NCBI GenBank assembly: GCA_964528645.1
Contig: CAZGSR010000017.1
Location: 1 to 54,793 of the forward strand
Source of the DNA: UBA5734 sp964528645
Lineage (GTDB): Bacteria > Bacillota > Clostridia > Saccharofermentanales > UBA5734
Reading direction: 5' to 3'
Length of the DNA: 54,793 bases
Position 1 is the stretch's first letter. Every line of letters starts with the position of its first letter. The notes under the pieces are model-generated. The model was not told the DNA's origin and ran no database searches. It worked only from the letters and a program-made list of their open reading frames with translations. The translations under genes were made by a program, and so were the position numbers. Below, one piece after another: positions 8,322 through 17,625 of the stretch.

Positions 8322-8386
8322 CTGGCATAGGGCCGGTAAATGGCCCGTTACAGCAAGTGACCCGACATGGGTGGAGGTAAATATCA

Positions 8387-9499
8387 ATGGCCAGTGTTGT
8401 TCTGAAAAATGTCTACAAACGTTACGAAGGTAATGTCATCGCCGTCAGCGATTTCAACATCGAAATCGCGGATAAAGAATTCATCATCCTGGTTGGTCCG
8501 TCCGGCTGCGGCAAGTCGACCACCCTGCGCATGATCGCCGGTCTCGAGGAAATCAGCGACGGCGAATGCTATATCGGCGATCGCCTGGTCAATGATGTCC
8601 AGCCCAAGGACCGCGACATCGCGATGGTTTTCCAGAACTATGCTTTGTATCCTCATATGTCTGTCTATGACAACATGGCTTTCGGCCTCAAGCTTAGAAA
8701 ATTCCCGAAAGACGAAATCAAGCGCCGCGTGACCGAGGCTGCCAAGATCCTCGACATCACCCACCTGCTCGAGAGAAAACCGAAGGCCCTCTCCGGCGGC
8801 CAGCGCCAGCGCGTTGCCCTCGGCCGTGCCATCGTCCGCGATCCTAAAGTCTTCCTGATGGACGAGCCGCTGTCCAACCTCGACGCCAAGCTCCGTGTCC
8901 AGATGCGTGTTGAGATCACCAAGCTGCACCAGCGCCTGAACACGACCTTCATCTATGTTACCCACGACCAGACAGAAGCCATGACCATGGGTACCCGCAT
9001 CGTCGTCATGAAGGACGGCTTCATCCAGCAGATCGACAGCCCGACCGAGCTGTACATGCACCCGGTCAATACCTTCGTCGCCGGCTTCATCGGCATGCCG
9101 CCGATGAACTTCGTCCCGGCCAAGCTCTCGGTTGCTGGTGACGCGGTCAGCCTGTCCTTCTATGGCTTCACCATCACCCTGCCAGAGAAATACTCCGTGC
9201 CGGAAGTCAAGGCTTATGATGGCAAGGATGTCATCATGGGTGTCCGTTCCGAAGCCATCTCCGACGAGGCCAGCTTCGTCGAGGCCAACAAGTCCTGCGC
9301 CTTCAAGGCACACGTCGATGTCGTTGAAATGCTTGGCGCTGAGACCTACCTCTACGTCACGCTCGGCGACATGAGCATCACGGCTCGTGTCGATCCGACT
9401 GAAAAGCATTCCCATGTCGGTGACAATGCCAACTTCGCCATCGATGGCAAGCGCATCCACCTCTTTGACAAGGAAACCGAGCGCACCATCCATAACTGA
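8387..9499 (+). CDS. msmK: sugar ABC transporter ATP-binding protein, MsmK/UgpC type
   Basis: A 370-residue ATPase that energises carbohydrate (or glycerol-phosphate) ABC importers from the cytoplasmic face. Walker A GPSGCGKST is at 37-45, then the Q-loop VFQNYALYPH, signature LSGGQRQR, Walker B VFLMDEPLSNLD and the H-loop THDQTEAMTMG. The C-terminal 130 residues form the regulatory OB-fold (TOBE) region typical of MalK/UgpC/MsmK. No permease or binding protein is adjacent, and it has its own promoter and terminator. That fits a shared ATPase serving several distant importers, as known for MsmK in Bacillota. The ribosome binding site is GGAGG nine bases before ATG. Confidence 0.9.
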   Translation: MASVVLKNVYKRYEGNVIAVSDFNIEIADKEFIILVGPSGCGKSTTLRMIAGLEEISDGECYIGDRLVNDVQPKDRDIAMVFQNYALYPHMSVYDNMAFGLKLRKFPKDEIKRRVTEAAKILDITHLLERKPKALSGGQRQRVALGRAIVRDPKVFLMDEPLSNLDAKLRVQMRVEITKLHQRLNTTFIYVTHDQTEAMTMGTRIVVMKDGFIQQIDSPTELYMHPVNTFVAGFIGMPPMNFVPAKLSVAGDAVSLSFYGFTITLPEKYSVPEVKAYDGKDVIMGVRSEAISDEASFVEANKSCAFKAHVDVVEMLGAETYLYVTLGDMSITARVDPTEKHSHVGDNANFAIDGKRIHLFDKETERTIHN

Positions 9500-9527
9500 T
9501 CTGCCGGTTATTACAATGCAACCAGGG

Positions 9528-9564
9528 GCTGCTCCAGGACTTGTGTTCTGGAGCAGCTCTTTTG
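9528..9564 (+). terminator. intrinsic terminator of the sugar ABC ATPase gene
   Basis: Thirteen-base arms 9528-9540 and 9545-9557 (GCTGCTCCAG...CTGGAGCAGC) close a TTGT loop and are followed by TCTTTTG. Confidence 0.85.
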
Positions 9565-9720
9565 TGCGCTACTGTATCTGGCAGCTGCCAGAGCGGCCGA
9601 TCTGTTAAAATAGTTGTCATCTGAATGAAACATGCACTCGATTTTCCTGAGTTATGATAAAATAAGGCGTAATAATCGGGATCGATTTATATTCCCGCAG
9701 TAAAAAGAGGGGTTCACAAA

Positions 9721-10830
9721 ATGGAAGAGCTGAAACGAGTCATGCGCGAAGCCGCGGCGATCCTTGACAAGACTTCCGGCGTCCTGAATGCAGACGGAAC
9801 GGTCCTGGCCTGCACGGACGATCGGCTGGAGGGGACAGAGGACTTGGCAGCACGTGCTGTTGTCCTGTCTGATGAAACTACGGTCCTGTCCGCTGGCAAG
9901 ATCTACCAGAAACTGGCCACTTCCGAAAAACCAGACCTGATTACCTTCATCGAGGGGACTGACACCATCGCCAGGAGCTACCTGGATTTGCTCAGCCATT
10001 GGATCCTGTCCGAACTCCGCGAACCCGACACCGATGTCGAGCGCGACGCGTTCCTGAAAAATGTCCTGCTGGAGAATGAATTGCCAGGGGATGTGCCGCT
10101 CAAGGCCCGTGAATACAAAATCCAGTACACGACCCCGCGACTGGCCTTCCTGGTCAAGATCGACCAGGCCGAAGAGGTCGATTGCCTCGAGATCGTGTCG
10201 AATCTTTTCCCGGACAAGCGCACCAGCTTTGTCCTTGCCATGGATGAGGAGACCATCGTTCTCCTGACCGACTTCCCAAAAGAGGACCCCGAATTCATCG
10301 ACCGCACGGCTGCGACCATCATGGACACGATCAATGCCGAGTCCCTGGCCAAGGTCCGGATCGGTATCGGCATGGTGGCCGAATCACTGAAGGATGCGGC
10401 CAAGTCTTACCGCGAGGCCTCCCTGGCCCTGACAGTCGGCAATATCTTCGAGTCAGACACCTATGTCATGCGCTATGACAAGCTCGGTCTCGGCCGCCTG
10501 ATCTACCAGCTCCCGCCGACACTGTGCCACATGTTCCTTGATGAGGTTTTCCCCAAGGGTGCCTACGAGTCCCTCGACAGCGAGACACTCCTGACGATCC
10601 AGAAATTTTTCGAAAACAACCTCAATGGTTCCGAGACCAGCCGCCAGTTGTTCGTCCACCGCAATACCCTCGTCTACCGTCTGGACAAGGTCCAGAAAAT
10701 CACAGGCCTGGATTTGCGCAGTTTTGATGATGCGGTCCTGTTCAAGCTGGCCTCGATGGTCCGCCGGTACCTTGAGAAACAGGAAAAAGGCTCACTCAAG
10801 ACCGCCGCAAACAAATGGTGGCACAGCTGA
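9721..10830 (+). CDS. PucR/CdaR-type transcriptional regulator
   Basis: A 369-residue protein. Its C-terminal 65 residues (about 290-355) carry the PucR-type helix-turn-helix, with hallmarks FFENNLNGSETSRQL and VHRNTLVYRLDKVQ. The middle is a CdaR-like GGDEF-related region and the N-terminal 90 residues form a possible sensor domain. There is no signal peptide, so it is cytoplasmic. It lies 31 bases upstream of ftsE and is probably cotranscribed with the cell-division genes. I know this adjacency from other Clostridia. Its ligand is unknown. The ribosome binding site is AGAGGGG eight bases upstream. AT-rich sequence before it contains -10-like TATGAT but no clear -35. Confidence 0.8.
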   Translation: MEELKRVMREAAAILDKTSGVLNADGTVLACTDDRLEGTEDLAARAVVLSDETTVLSAGKIYQKLATSEKPDLITFIEGTDTIARSYLDLLSHWILSELREPDTDVERDAFLKNVLLENELPGDVPLKAREYKIQYTTPRLAFLVKIDQAEEVDCLEIVSNLFPDKRTSFVLAMDEETIVLLTDFPKEDPEFIDRTAATIMDTINAESLAKVRIGIGMVAESLKDAAKSYREASLALTVGNIFESDTYVMRYDKLGLGRLIYQLPPTLCHMFLDEVFPKGAYESLDSETLLTIQKFFENNLNGSETSRQLFVHRNTLVYRLDKVQKITGLDLRSFDDAVLFKLASMVRRYLEKQEKGSLKTAANKWWHS

Positions 10831-10861
10831 GGCGAGACGATAGCAACAAGGAGGGCCCGTC

Positions 10862-11620
10862 TTGATCGAATTCAGACGTGTGACCAAGACTTATTCGACC
10901 GGAACCACGGCCCTTCGTGACGTCTCTTTTACGATCGAGAACGGGGAATTTGTCTTTATCATCGGCCGCAGCGGCGCCGGTAAATCGACTTTGATCAAAC
11001 TTCTGACGTGTGAAGAGAAACCTTCGACAGGCCAGGTCCTGATCGACAAATTTGACGTGTCCAAGATCAAGCGGCGCTATGTGCCCTATTTGCGCCGCAA
11101 CATCGGTATGGTGTTCCAGGATTTCCGCCTGATCCACACCAAATCCGTCTTCCAGAATGTGGCTTTTGCGATGGAGATCGTCGGTTCATCCAGCAAGGCG
11201 ATCAAGCGCCGGGTACCGATCGTACTGTCCATTGTCGGACTGCGTGACAAGGCGCTCGTCCGTCCCCGGATGCTCTCCGGCGGTGAGCAACAGCGGGTAG
11301 CCATCGCCCGGGCCATGGTTAACAATCCGATGCTGTTGCTGGCCGATGAACCGACTGGTAACCTGGATCCGGCCAATTCCGAAGCGATCATGGCCCTGCT
11401 GGAGCAGATCAACCGCAGCGGCACGACCATCATCATCTGCACCCACGACCGCGACCTGGTCGACCGGATGAAAAAGCGCGTGATCGAGATTGACGATGGC
11501 AACCTGGTCCGTGATGACTGCCAGGGCGGTTATGCCCAGACCAATCCAGTCTGCCCGGCTTATCAAAGTCAAACGGAAAGGTCGGCCGAAGAATTTTCCC
11601 GGCCGGAAGCGGTCTCATGA
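10862..11620 (+). CDS. ftsE: cell division ATP-binding protein FtsE
   Basis: A 252-residue ABC ATPase that, with FtsX, couples divisome progress to activation of wall hydrolases. Walker A GRSGAGKST is at 35-43, signature LSGGEQQR at 138-145 and Walker B LLLADEPTGNLD at 158-169. FtsE-type features are the N-terminal MIEFRRVTKTY and VFQDFRLI after the first half. It starts with TTG, supported by a strong AAGGAGGG seven bases upstream. It has a 30-residue C-terminal tail beyond the usual family length of about 225. The stop overlaps the ftsX start (ATGA). Confidence 0.95.
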   Translation: MIEFRRVTKTYSTGTTALRDVSFTIENGEFVFIIGRSGAGKSTLIKLLTCEEKPSTGQVLIDKFDVSKIKRRYVPYLRRNIGMVFQDFRLIHTKSVFQNVAFAMEIVGSSSKAIKRRVPIVLSIVGLRDKALVRPRMLSGGEQQRVAIARAMVNNPMLLLADEPTGNLDPANSEAIMALLEQINRSGTTIIICTHDRDLVDRMKKRVIEIDDGNLVRDDCQGGYAQTNPVCPAYQSQTERSAEEFSRPEAVS

Positions 11621-12507
11621 GGACAACCCTGCTGCGCCATTCCCTGTCCGAGGGATTCAATAACCTGGTCCGCCATCCACTGGTGACCCTGGCCTCGATC
11701 ACAACGATCGCCCTGATGCTGTTCCTGCTCGGGGCGTTTACGCTGTTTTCTGTCAATGCCCGCCAGATGATGGCCCGGGCAGGCGAACAGCCACCGGTCG
11801 AAATCACACTCGAGATCGGCGTGACCGAGGATGAGATCGCCACCATCGAGGCTGATCTGGCCAGTGATCCGAATATCCTCGAATATACGATGTATACACC
11901 GGACCAGAATTTCGAGACTTTCAAGGCCAATCTGGGTAAGGATGAACTGTTCGCCGATTTTTCTGCGGACTATATTCCATACACCTTTGCCATCCGCCTG
12001 CATGACCCTGCGGGCAGCGAAGATTTCAAATCCCATATGGAAGGACTACCCGGTGTCCGCAAGGTGGACCTGGAGCTCAAAGTCATGCAGTTCTTGAGCA
12101 AAGCCATCGTCTGGGTCAATTATGCTACCCTGACCGCTTTCGCCGTCCTCGGTGTCGTGGCCTTTTTCATCATTTCCAATATGGTGCGGGTGGCTGTTTT
12201 TGCCCGTGGTGATGAAATCAACATCATGAAATATGTCGGTGCTACCAACTGGTATATCCGCGTCCCCTATATTCTCGAAGGAGCGGTGACCGGCCTGCTC
12301 GGCGGCGGCCTGGCCTGGCTGTCAGCCTATGTCATCTACTCTCGCCTGTATGAGACGGTTGCAGCGAACACGCTGCCGACGGATGTGCTGGCCATGATTC
12401 CCCCGGTAGAACTGGCATCTATGGTTCTGCTCCTGAATGTAGGCCTCGGCATCGGCATCGGATCTCTGGGCAGTGCTGTTTCAGTCCGGCGCTACATCAA
12501 GGTCTGA
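11617..12507 (+). CDS. ftsX: cell division permease-like protein FtsX
   Basis: A 296-residue FtsX with four membrane segments: about 22-44, then after a large extracellular loop about 167-192, 220-246 and 265-290. The outer loop (45-165) is the part that contacts a hydrolase or its activator in studied bacteria. The FtsX core motif SNMVRVAVFARGDEINIMKYVGAT follows TM2. It overlaps ftsE by four bases and is followed 11 bases later by an M23 hydrolase gene, its probable effector. Family length fits. Confidence 0.95.
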   Translation: MRTTLLRHSLSEGFNNLVRHPLVTLASITTIALMLFLLGAFTLFSVNARQMMARAGEQPPVEITLEIGVTEDEIATIEADLASDPNILEYTMYTPDQNFETFKANLGKDELFADFSADYIPYTFAIRLHDPAGSEDFKSHMEGLPGVRKVDLELKVMQFLSKAIVWVNYATLTAFAVLGVVAFFIISNMVRVAVFARGDEINIMKYVGATNWYIRVPYILEGAVTGLLGGGLAWLSAYVIYSRLYETVAANTLPTDVLAMIPPVELASMVLLLNVGLGIGIGSLGSAVSVRRYIKV

Positions 12508-12518
12508 GGAGGCTTGGC

Positions 12519-13748
12519 ATGTTCCATTTTTCAAATGCCCAGACGGGCCGATCTGTTTCTGGCCGGACCATCAGTCTGCTTGTGGTCCTGGCTCTGGTCC
12601 TGGCCTTGCTGCCCTGGCAGCCGGATGTGGCTGTCCTGGCTGCCACCACCAAGGAGCAACTCGATGCAGCCGTGGCCCAGCAAAATTCGATCGCCAAAAA
12701 GCTCGACCAGATCGAGAAGCAGCGCGACAAACTCAACAAGGAAAAACTCGATCTGACGGGTGACCTGGCCTGGCTGAAAACACGGACCAAGCAACAGCAA
12801 TCCCTTTATGAAGAAAAGACCAACCAGCTTCAGGCTGCCCTGGAGGCCCTCAACCAGGCCTATCAGGAATACATCGCCGCCGAGCAAAGACTGACCGACA
12901 AACGGGCCCAGTATGTCGAGCGGTTGCAGGTCATGTACGAGCATCAGCAGCATTCCATGCTGGAGATGTTCCTCGAATCGAAAAGCATCCAGGGCTTTTT
13001 CACGACGCTGCAGATCATGTCGATTGTTGAAGACACCGATGAACAGATGATCGAAGATCTGCAGGATGCCAAGGATGAGGCGACCCTGGCACGAAACAAT
13101 GCCGACCAGAAAGCTCAGGAAATGAAAGCCGTCGTCGAGCAGGTCGAGGCCGACCTGGCTAAGATCAAGTCGGATGCGGCTGCGGTGGCTACTGATCTCA
13201 AGGAAGTCCAGGCCGATCTGGCTGCCCAGGAAAAGGCCGAAGATGAATTGAACAAAGAGGCCGAACGGATCAGTTCTGTCATCTACCAGCTGCAGTTGAA
13301 ACTGGCGGCAGAAAATGAAGCTCGCAAGAAGGGTGGCAGCTGGACGTGGCCAGTGCCGGGCCATACCAAGATCACGTCGGCCTTTGGCTGGCGCATCCAC
13401 CCCGTCTATCGCTACAAGAAATTCCATTCCGGGATCGACATCGCTGCCCCGCTCGGGGCCAAGGTGGTCGCTGCCCGCTCCGGAACGGTCATTCTGGTCA
13501 GTGCACCCGTCCAGGGCCGCAACTACGGTGGTTCAGGCTATGGCAACTACATCGTCATCGATCACGGCGATGGCAAGGCAACTCTGTATGGCCACCTCAA
13601 GCAGACCGAGGTCAAGGTGGGCGAAGAAGTCAATGCAGGTGACCGCATCGGACTGATTGGCAGCACAGGGACATCGACGGGCCCGCATCTCCACTTCGAG
13701 GTCCGGGTCAAAGGTACGACGGTCAATCCATCCGACTATGTTGGCTGA
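12519..13748 (+). CDS. M23-family peptidoglycan endopeptidase with coiled coil (EnvC-like)
   Basis: A 409-residue exported protein. The signal segment is about residues 17-41 (SLLVVLALVLALLPW), with a probable cleavage near VLA. A long coiled coil covers roughly 45-270, and the C-terminus is an M23 LytM domain (about 275-405). The zinc ligands are present: HSGID gives His303 and Asp307, and HLHF gives His390 and His392. Unlike E. coli EnvC, this protein should therefore be an active endopeptidase. Its position after ftsEX and its coiled-coil plus M23 build suggest that FtsX controls it through the coiled coil (inference from known FtsEX-effector systems). The ribosome binding site is GAGGAGG. 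Confidence 0.92.
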   Translation: MFHFSNAQTGRSVSGRTISLLVVLALVLALLPWQPDVAVLAATTKEQLDAAVAQQNSIAKKLDQIEKQRDKLNKEKLDLTGDLAWLKTRTKQQQSLYEEKTNQLQAALEALNQAYQEYIAAEQRLTDKRAQYVERLQVMYEHQQHSMLEMFLESKSIQGFFTTLQIMSIVEDTDEQMIEDLQDAKDEATLARNNADQKAQEMKAVVEQVEADLAKIKSDAAAVATDLKEVQADLAAQEKAEDELNKEAERISSVIYQLQLKLAAENEARKKGGSWTWPVPGHTKITSAFGWRIHPVYRYKKFHSGIDIAAPLGAKVVAARSGTVILVSAPVQGRNYGGSGYGNYIVIDHGDGKATLYGHLKQTEVKVGEEVNAGDRIGLIGSTGTSTGPHLHFEVRVKGTTVNPSDYVG

Positions 13749-13756
13749 CACAGATG

Positions 13757-13794
13757 CAGGCTGCCGGAACCAAAAACTGGCAGCCTGATTTTTC
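13757..13794 (+). terminator. terminator-like hairpin between M23 and S41 genes
   Basis: Arms CAGGCTGCC (13757-13765) and GGCAGCCTG (13779-13787) are followed by ATTTTTC. The S41 gene's AAGGAG begins only a few bases later and no promoter fits between, so this is probably a partial terminator or attenuator inside an operon. Confidence 0.65.
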
Positions 13795-13809
13795 GACAAG
13801 GAGACAGAC

Positions 13810-15156
13810 ATGAATCATCCCGAACAGACATCCGGCTTGCCGGATGTGACCAACCCGCCAATCCGCTCCGGGTCAGCCAGGCAACCAGGCCATCTGGGCC
13901 GGACCATCCTGGTGATCCTGGTCACCATGGCCCTGACATTCACACTGACTGTCAGTGGCGGCATTTTTGTCCTGATGCAGGCCGGCGTGTCCCTGTTGCC
14001 TTCTGGGAACACCGGGTCCCTCGGCGTCCAGTTTGCTGGTGATGAGGAAACCCAGGCCGCACTGGACAAGTTCAGATCGGTCTACAACACCCTGGACAAA
14101 AACTACTACAAAGACCTGACCGATGCCGAGATGCTGGCTGCCATGACCAGTGGGCTGGTCAATGAAATGGACAGCCCCTACACGATGTACCTCGATGCTG
14201 AACAGACTCAGCAGATCGCAGAATCGATGAGTGGCAATTATGTCGGTATCGGTGCGATTGTGGCGTTCAACACAGCCTTGCAGATTGAAATCACCGAGGT
14301 GATCGAGGACAGCCCTGCCGAGGCAGCTGATTTGCGGGCCGGTGATATTTTCATTGCCGTGGACGGTGAGTCTGTCGAAATGATTCAGGATATCACGCAG
14401 CTGGCCATCCTGGTGCGCGGCGAAGAAGGCACACGGGTGGAACTGGAGATGTATCGTCCCTCTGCCAACCAGCGTTTCACCATCCAGGTGGAGCGCCGCT
14501 CGATCACATCGGCCAGTGTCAGCCACCGCATGCTCGATCCCACGACCGGCTATGTCCGGATTTCTGAGTTTTCGACCGGTGTGGCCGATCTGTTCATCCA
14601 TGCAGTCGATGATTTGCAGGCACAGGGCGCCCGGCATCTTGTATTTGACTTGCGCAACAACAGCGGTGGTCTCGCCAATGAAGTCATTGCCATGCTGGAT
14701 TACCTGCTGCCCAAAACAGAAATAGCCCGGATCGAAGGTCGCCAGGACGGGAAGGCTTTCACACAGGAATGGACCTCCGATGCCAGCATGGGGGTGCCGG
14801 GCGACATGCGCTACGCCATCCTGATCAATGAATTTTCTGCCAGTGCTTCGGAACTGTTCACTGGCTGCCTGCGCGACCTTGACCTGGCAGAGGTCATTGG
14901 CATCCAGTCCTTTGGCAAAGGCTCCGGAACGCTGACTTTCAACCTGGCCGATGGTTCGTCCGTCAATGTCACAAATTTTCTGTACTATCTGCCCGGTGGC
15001 TCCAGCATCGAAGGCATCGGCCTCGAACCGGACCAGACGGTCGACCTGCCGGAACAAGCGGAGGGGAAATCCATCCCCCAGCTGGCACCGGAAGAAGATA
15101 CCCAGCTTGCTGCAGCGGTTTCCTATCTCGAATCCCTGCCAGGCAACGTGTCCTGA
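13810..15156 (+). CDS. S41-family carboxy-terminal processing protease
   Basis: A 448-residue CtpA-type serine protease. One membrane anchor (about 29-55, TILVILVTMALTFTLTV) would place the rest outside. A PDZ domain spans roughly 130-215 (VGIGAIVAF, then LRAGDIFIAVDGESV), followed by the S41 core. FDLRNNSGG is the oxyanion region, Ser345 in SASASE is the nucleophile and Lys370 in QSFGKGSG the general base. Its place behind ftsEX and an M23 hydrolase suggests it processes envelope or division-site proteins (inference). The ribosome binding site is AAGGAGA. Cys353 replaces the more usual Ala after SASASELFTG. Confidence 0.92.
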   Translation: MNHPEQTSGLPDVTNPPIRSGSARQPGHLGRTILVILVTMALTFTLTVSGGIFVLMQAGVSLLPSGNTGSLGVQFAGDEETQAALDKFRSVYNTLDKNYYKDLTDAEMLAAMTSGLVNEMDSPYTMYLDAEQTQQIAESMSGNYVGIGAIVAFNTALQIEITEVIEDSPAEAADLRAGDIFIAVDGESVEMIQDITQLAILVRGEEGTRVELEMYRPSANQRFTIQVERRSITSASVSHRMLDPTTGYVRISEFSTGVADLFIHAVDDLQAQGARHLVFDLRNNSGGLANEVIAMLDYLLPKTEIARIEGRQDGKAFTQEWTSDASMGVPGDMRYAILINEFSASASELFTGCLRDLDLAEVIGIQSFGKGSGTLTFNLADGSSVNVTNFLYYLPGGSSIEGIGLEPDQTVDLPEQAEGKSIPQLAPEEDTQLAAAVSYLESLPGNVS

Positions 15157-15174
15157 CCAGGCTGGTGTGTAATC

Positions 15175-15957
15175 ATGTCTGACGGGTATGAGCTGCTGGC
15201 CAGTCATTATGACACTTTGCAACAGTCCGTGGATTATCCTGCCTGGGCCCAGTTCATCCTGCTGCTCGACCAGCGCTACAGTCAGAGGGCAGGAGCGGGT
15301 GATGGCTGCGAGGGTCGCCCACTTCTGCTGGACCTCGGCTGTGGCACTGGGACATTCGCCCTGGAGATGGAGCAGCACGGCTATGATGTGATCGGGATCG
15401 ATGATTCTGCCGCCATGCTGCAGGCCGCGCGCGAGAAGGCGCAGGACAGCGGCAGCGCAGCTCTGTTCCTGCAGCAGGACATCAGCCGGTTCGAGCTTTA
15501 TGGCACCGTCGACCTGGCAACCTGTCTCCTGGACACCCTCAATCACCTCGTCCGGCCGGAGGCAGTACGGCGGGTGTTCCGCCTGCTGGCCAATTACCTC
15601 AATCCAGGGGCCCTGTTCATTGCGGATGTCGGAACCCTGCGCCACTTTGCCCAGACCCGCGGCAATCGCACCATCATCCAGGATCATGAAAACCTGACCC
15701 TGGTCTGGCAAAACCACTACCGGCCGCAAAGCCAGATCTCCCGGGCCAGCCTGACCTGGTTTGCCCGCACGGTCGATGACTTTTACGAGCGATTTGACGA
15801 AGAAGTGGTGGAGCGGTATTATGACCACACTTTTTTGCTCAAGGCAGCCCAAAGTGCCGGTCTGGAGTTTATTGCCCGGACTGGCGAGCTGACTTTGAAT
15901 CCGGTTCGCAGCTCGAGCGAACGCCAGTTCTACATTTTCCGCCGGAGGATCTCCTGA
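15175..15957 (+). CDS. class I SAM-dependent methyltransferase
   Basis: A 260-residue methyltransferase. Motif I LLLDLGCGTGTFAL lies at about 45-58, the acidic ribose contact in VIGIDDSAAML (about 70-80) and motif III-like ATCLLDTLNHL follows. The C-terminal half matches the small-molecule methyltransferase group that carries YERYYDHTF-like stretches. The substrate is unknown. It begins 18 bases after the S41 gene and its stop overlaps the Hsp33 start by one base (TGATG), so it belongs to this operon. Confidence 0.85.
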   Translation: MSDGYELLASHYDTLQQSVDYPAWAQFILLLDQRYSQRAGAGDGCEGRPLLLDLGCGTGTFALEMEQHGYDVIGIDDSAAMLQAAREKAQDSGSAALFLQQDISRFELYGTVDLATCLLDTLNHLVRPEAVRRVFRLLANYLNPGALFIADVGTLRHFAQTRGNRTIIQDHENLTLVWQNHYRPQSQISRASLTWFARTVDDFYERFDEEVVERYYDHTFLLKAAQSAGLEFIARTGELTLNPVRSSSERQFYIFRRRIS

Positions 15958-16895
15958 TGAACGACCCAGTCCCTGTTCTTCCATCCCAGCCAGATGTGCC
16001 AGCTGGTGATTACATCATCAGTGCTCTCGCCCTGAATGGCCAGGTGCGCGCCTTTGCCTGCCGAACCACCCTCCTGTGCCAGGAAGCTCAGGACATCCAC
16101 CAGATGTCACCTGTTGCCGCCGTAGCCCTCGGGCGCCTGATGACCGGAACGATGCTGATGGCCGAGCAAGGTCTGAAAAATGATTCAGATACGATCAGCA
16201 TGATCATCCGCAGCAATGGCCCCCTCCAGGGTATGACTGTTGTGGGTACCGGACACCAGACGGTGCGCGGCTATTGCTACCAGCCCGTTGTTGAGACGCT
16301 GCACAAGCGACCTGGCAAGCTCGACATCGGACAGGCCGTCGGCGAGGGGACTCTGACCGTGATCAAGGACTTGGGCCTCAAGGAACCCTACATGGGCAAA
16401 GTCGAACTGGTTTCCGGTGAAATCGCCGAAGACCTGACCTATTACCTGGCATCGTCGGAGCAGACTCCGTCCGCGGTTGGCCTGGGTGTCCTGGTCGATG
16501 CCAACGGCATCAGCCATGCCGGCGGCTTCATGGTCCAGATGCTACCCGATGCGACCGAAGAAACGATCCAGTACCTGGAAACTCGACTGGGCGGATTCCC
16601 AGAGGTCACCTACTGGATGCAGGAAGGATTCAATCCGGACCAGATTCTCGACTTGCTGTTCGGTGACCCCGGGATCCAGTATTTCTGCCACAAACCGCTG
16701 TCATACGCCTGCACCTGTTCACACGAACGCATGGAACAGAATCTGATCGCCTTGGGCGCCCGCGAATTGGCCGACCTGGCGCAGGACCCGGCAGGTGTCA
16801 ACCTGGAGTGCCATTTCTGTGCCAGCCATTATCCTTTCAGCCAGGAAGAACTACAAAACATGCTGACAGAACTGGTGAAAAACCGCCACCTCTGA
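15957..16895 (+). CDS. hslO: redox-regulated chaperone Hsp33
   Basis: A 312-residue cytoplasmic holdase activated by oxidative unfolding. The C-terminal redox switch is intact: C252-x-C254 (ACTCSH) and C285-x2-C288 (ECHFCAS), about 30 residues apart, which bind zinc when reduced. The N-terminal domain has family stretches such as VAALGRLMTGTMLMA and VGEGTLTVIKDLG. It is slightly longer than the usual 290 residues at the N-terminus. The start codon overlaps the methyltransferase stop. It is the last gene before the ribosomal promoter. Confidence 0.95.
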   Translation: MNDPVPVLPSQPDVPAGDYIISALALNGQVRAFACRTTLLCQEAQDIHQMSPVAAVALGRLMTGTMLMAEQGLKNDSDTISMIIRSNGPLQGMTVVGTGHQTVRGYCYQPVVETLHKRPGKLDIGQAVGEGTLTVIKDLGLKEPYMGKVELVSGEIAEDLTYYLASSEQTPSAVGLGVLVDANGISHAGGFMVQMLPDATEETIQYLETRLGGFPEVTYWMQEGFNPDQILDLLFGDPGIQYFCHKPLSYACTCSHERMEQNLIALGARELADLAQDPAGVNLECHFCASHYPFSQEELQNMLTELVKNRHL

Positions 16896-16967
16896 GCCCG
16901 TGTCTACGTGTAGATCCATGCGAGGCCCCACCCGCGAAAAAAATTGTCAAATGTTGCCTGGAAGAGC

Positions 16968-16996
16968 TTGCAATCCAGAAAAGTTTGTACTATATT
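16968..16996 (+). promoter_or_regulatory. main promoter of the S10 ribosomal superoperon
   Basis: TTGCAA (16968-16973), a 17-base spacer and TATATT (16991-16996). The -35 matches five of six consensus positions minus one, and the -10 five of six. The sequence just upstream is A-rich. This is the strongest promoter-like sequence before rpsJ. Confidence 0.75.
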
Positions 16997-17002
16997 AGTT
17001 GT

Positions 17003-17301
17003 TGCGCGACTTTGCCGGGCGTATTCTGTCCTGGCGCAGCTCGAGCAGACGATGATACCGGAGATTGCCGTCACGGCCGCTGCGGCCGCAAGGCGGGTAA
17101 CTTCGGAGGAGTCAGTCCGATTCTTAGAGAAATTGGGCGGCAGTCAAATCACACACGCAGCGTATGCCACTCCGGCATGGGCCCAGCGCGACAGCCTCAG
17201 TTACCAAGAGGCGCGAAGACTGGGTTTTCTGTTGGAAGAGGATGAAACGCCCGGCTGAGTTGATGACTGACCAGCAGCACACCAAGGAGGAACCACAGAC
17301 C
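17003..17301 (+). other. long 5' leader of the ribosomal superoperon
   Basis: About 300 bases separate the promoter from the rpsJ ATG, much longer than needed for translation. A frame of up to 104 codons (16944-17258) runs through it. The part from ATG 17053 gives 68 residues (MIPEIAVTAAAAARRV, later VRFLEKLGG), but no ribosome binding site supports that start and its 5' portion overlaps the promoter. I see no classical terminator. Autogenous regulation by a ribosomal protein, or a leader peptide, are both open. Confidence 0.4.
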
Positions 17302-17613
<312 letters not shown>

Positions 17614-17625
17614 GGCTTGTCATAG

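Noticed and set aside
8384..9493. A 369-codon minus-strand frame opposite the sugar ABC ATPase
   Set aside because: Shadow of a clear ABC ATPase gene; the translation is acidic and lacks any recognisable motif.
13873..15984. A 703-codon open frame on the minus strand opposite the S41 protease and methyltransferase genes
   Set aside because: It mirrors two well-supported plus-strand genes, shows no domain, and such antisense frames are common in GC-rich coding DNA with this codon bias.
16944..17258. A 104-codon frame before rpsJ as a gene
   Set aside because: It begins upstream of the -35 and spans the promoter; only an internal, unsupported ATG could be used. Kept as a question about the leader.
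17164..17301. N-terminal extension of S10
   Set aside because: The extension has no S10 similarity, and the ATG at 17302 has a strong ribosome binding site.
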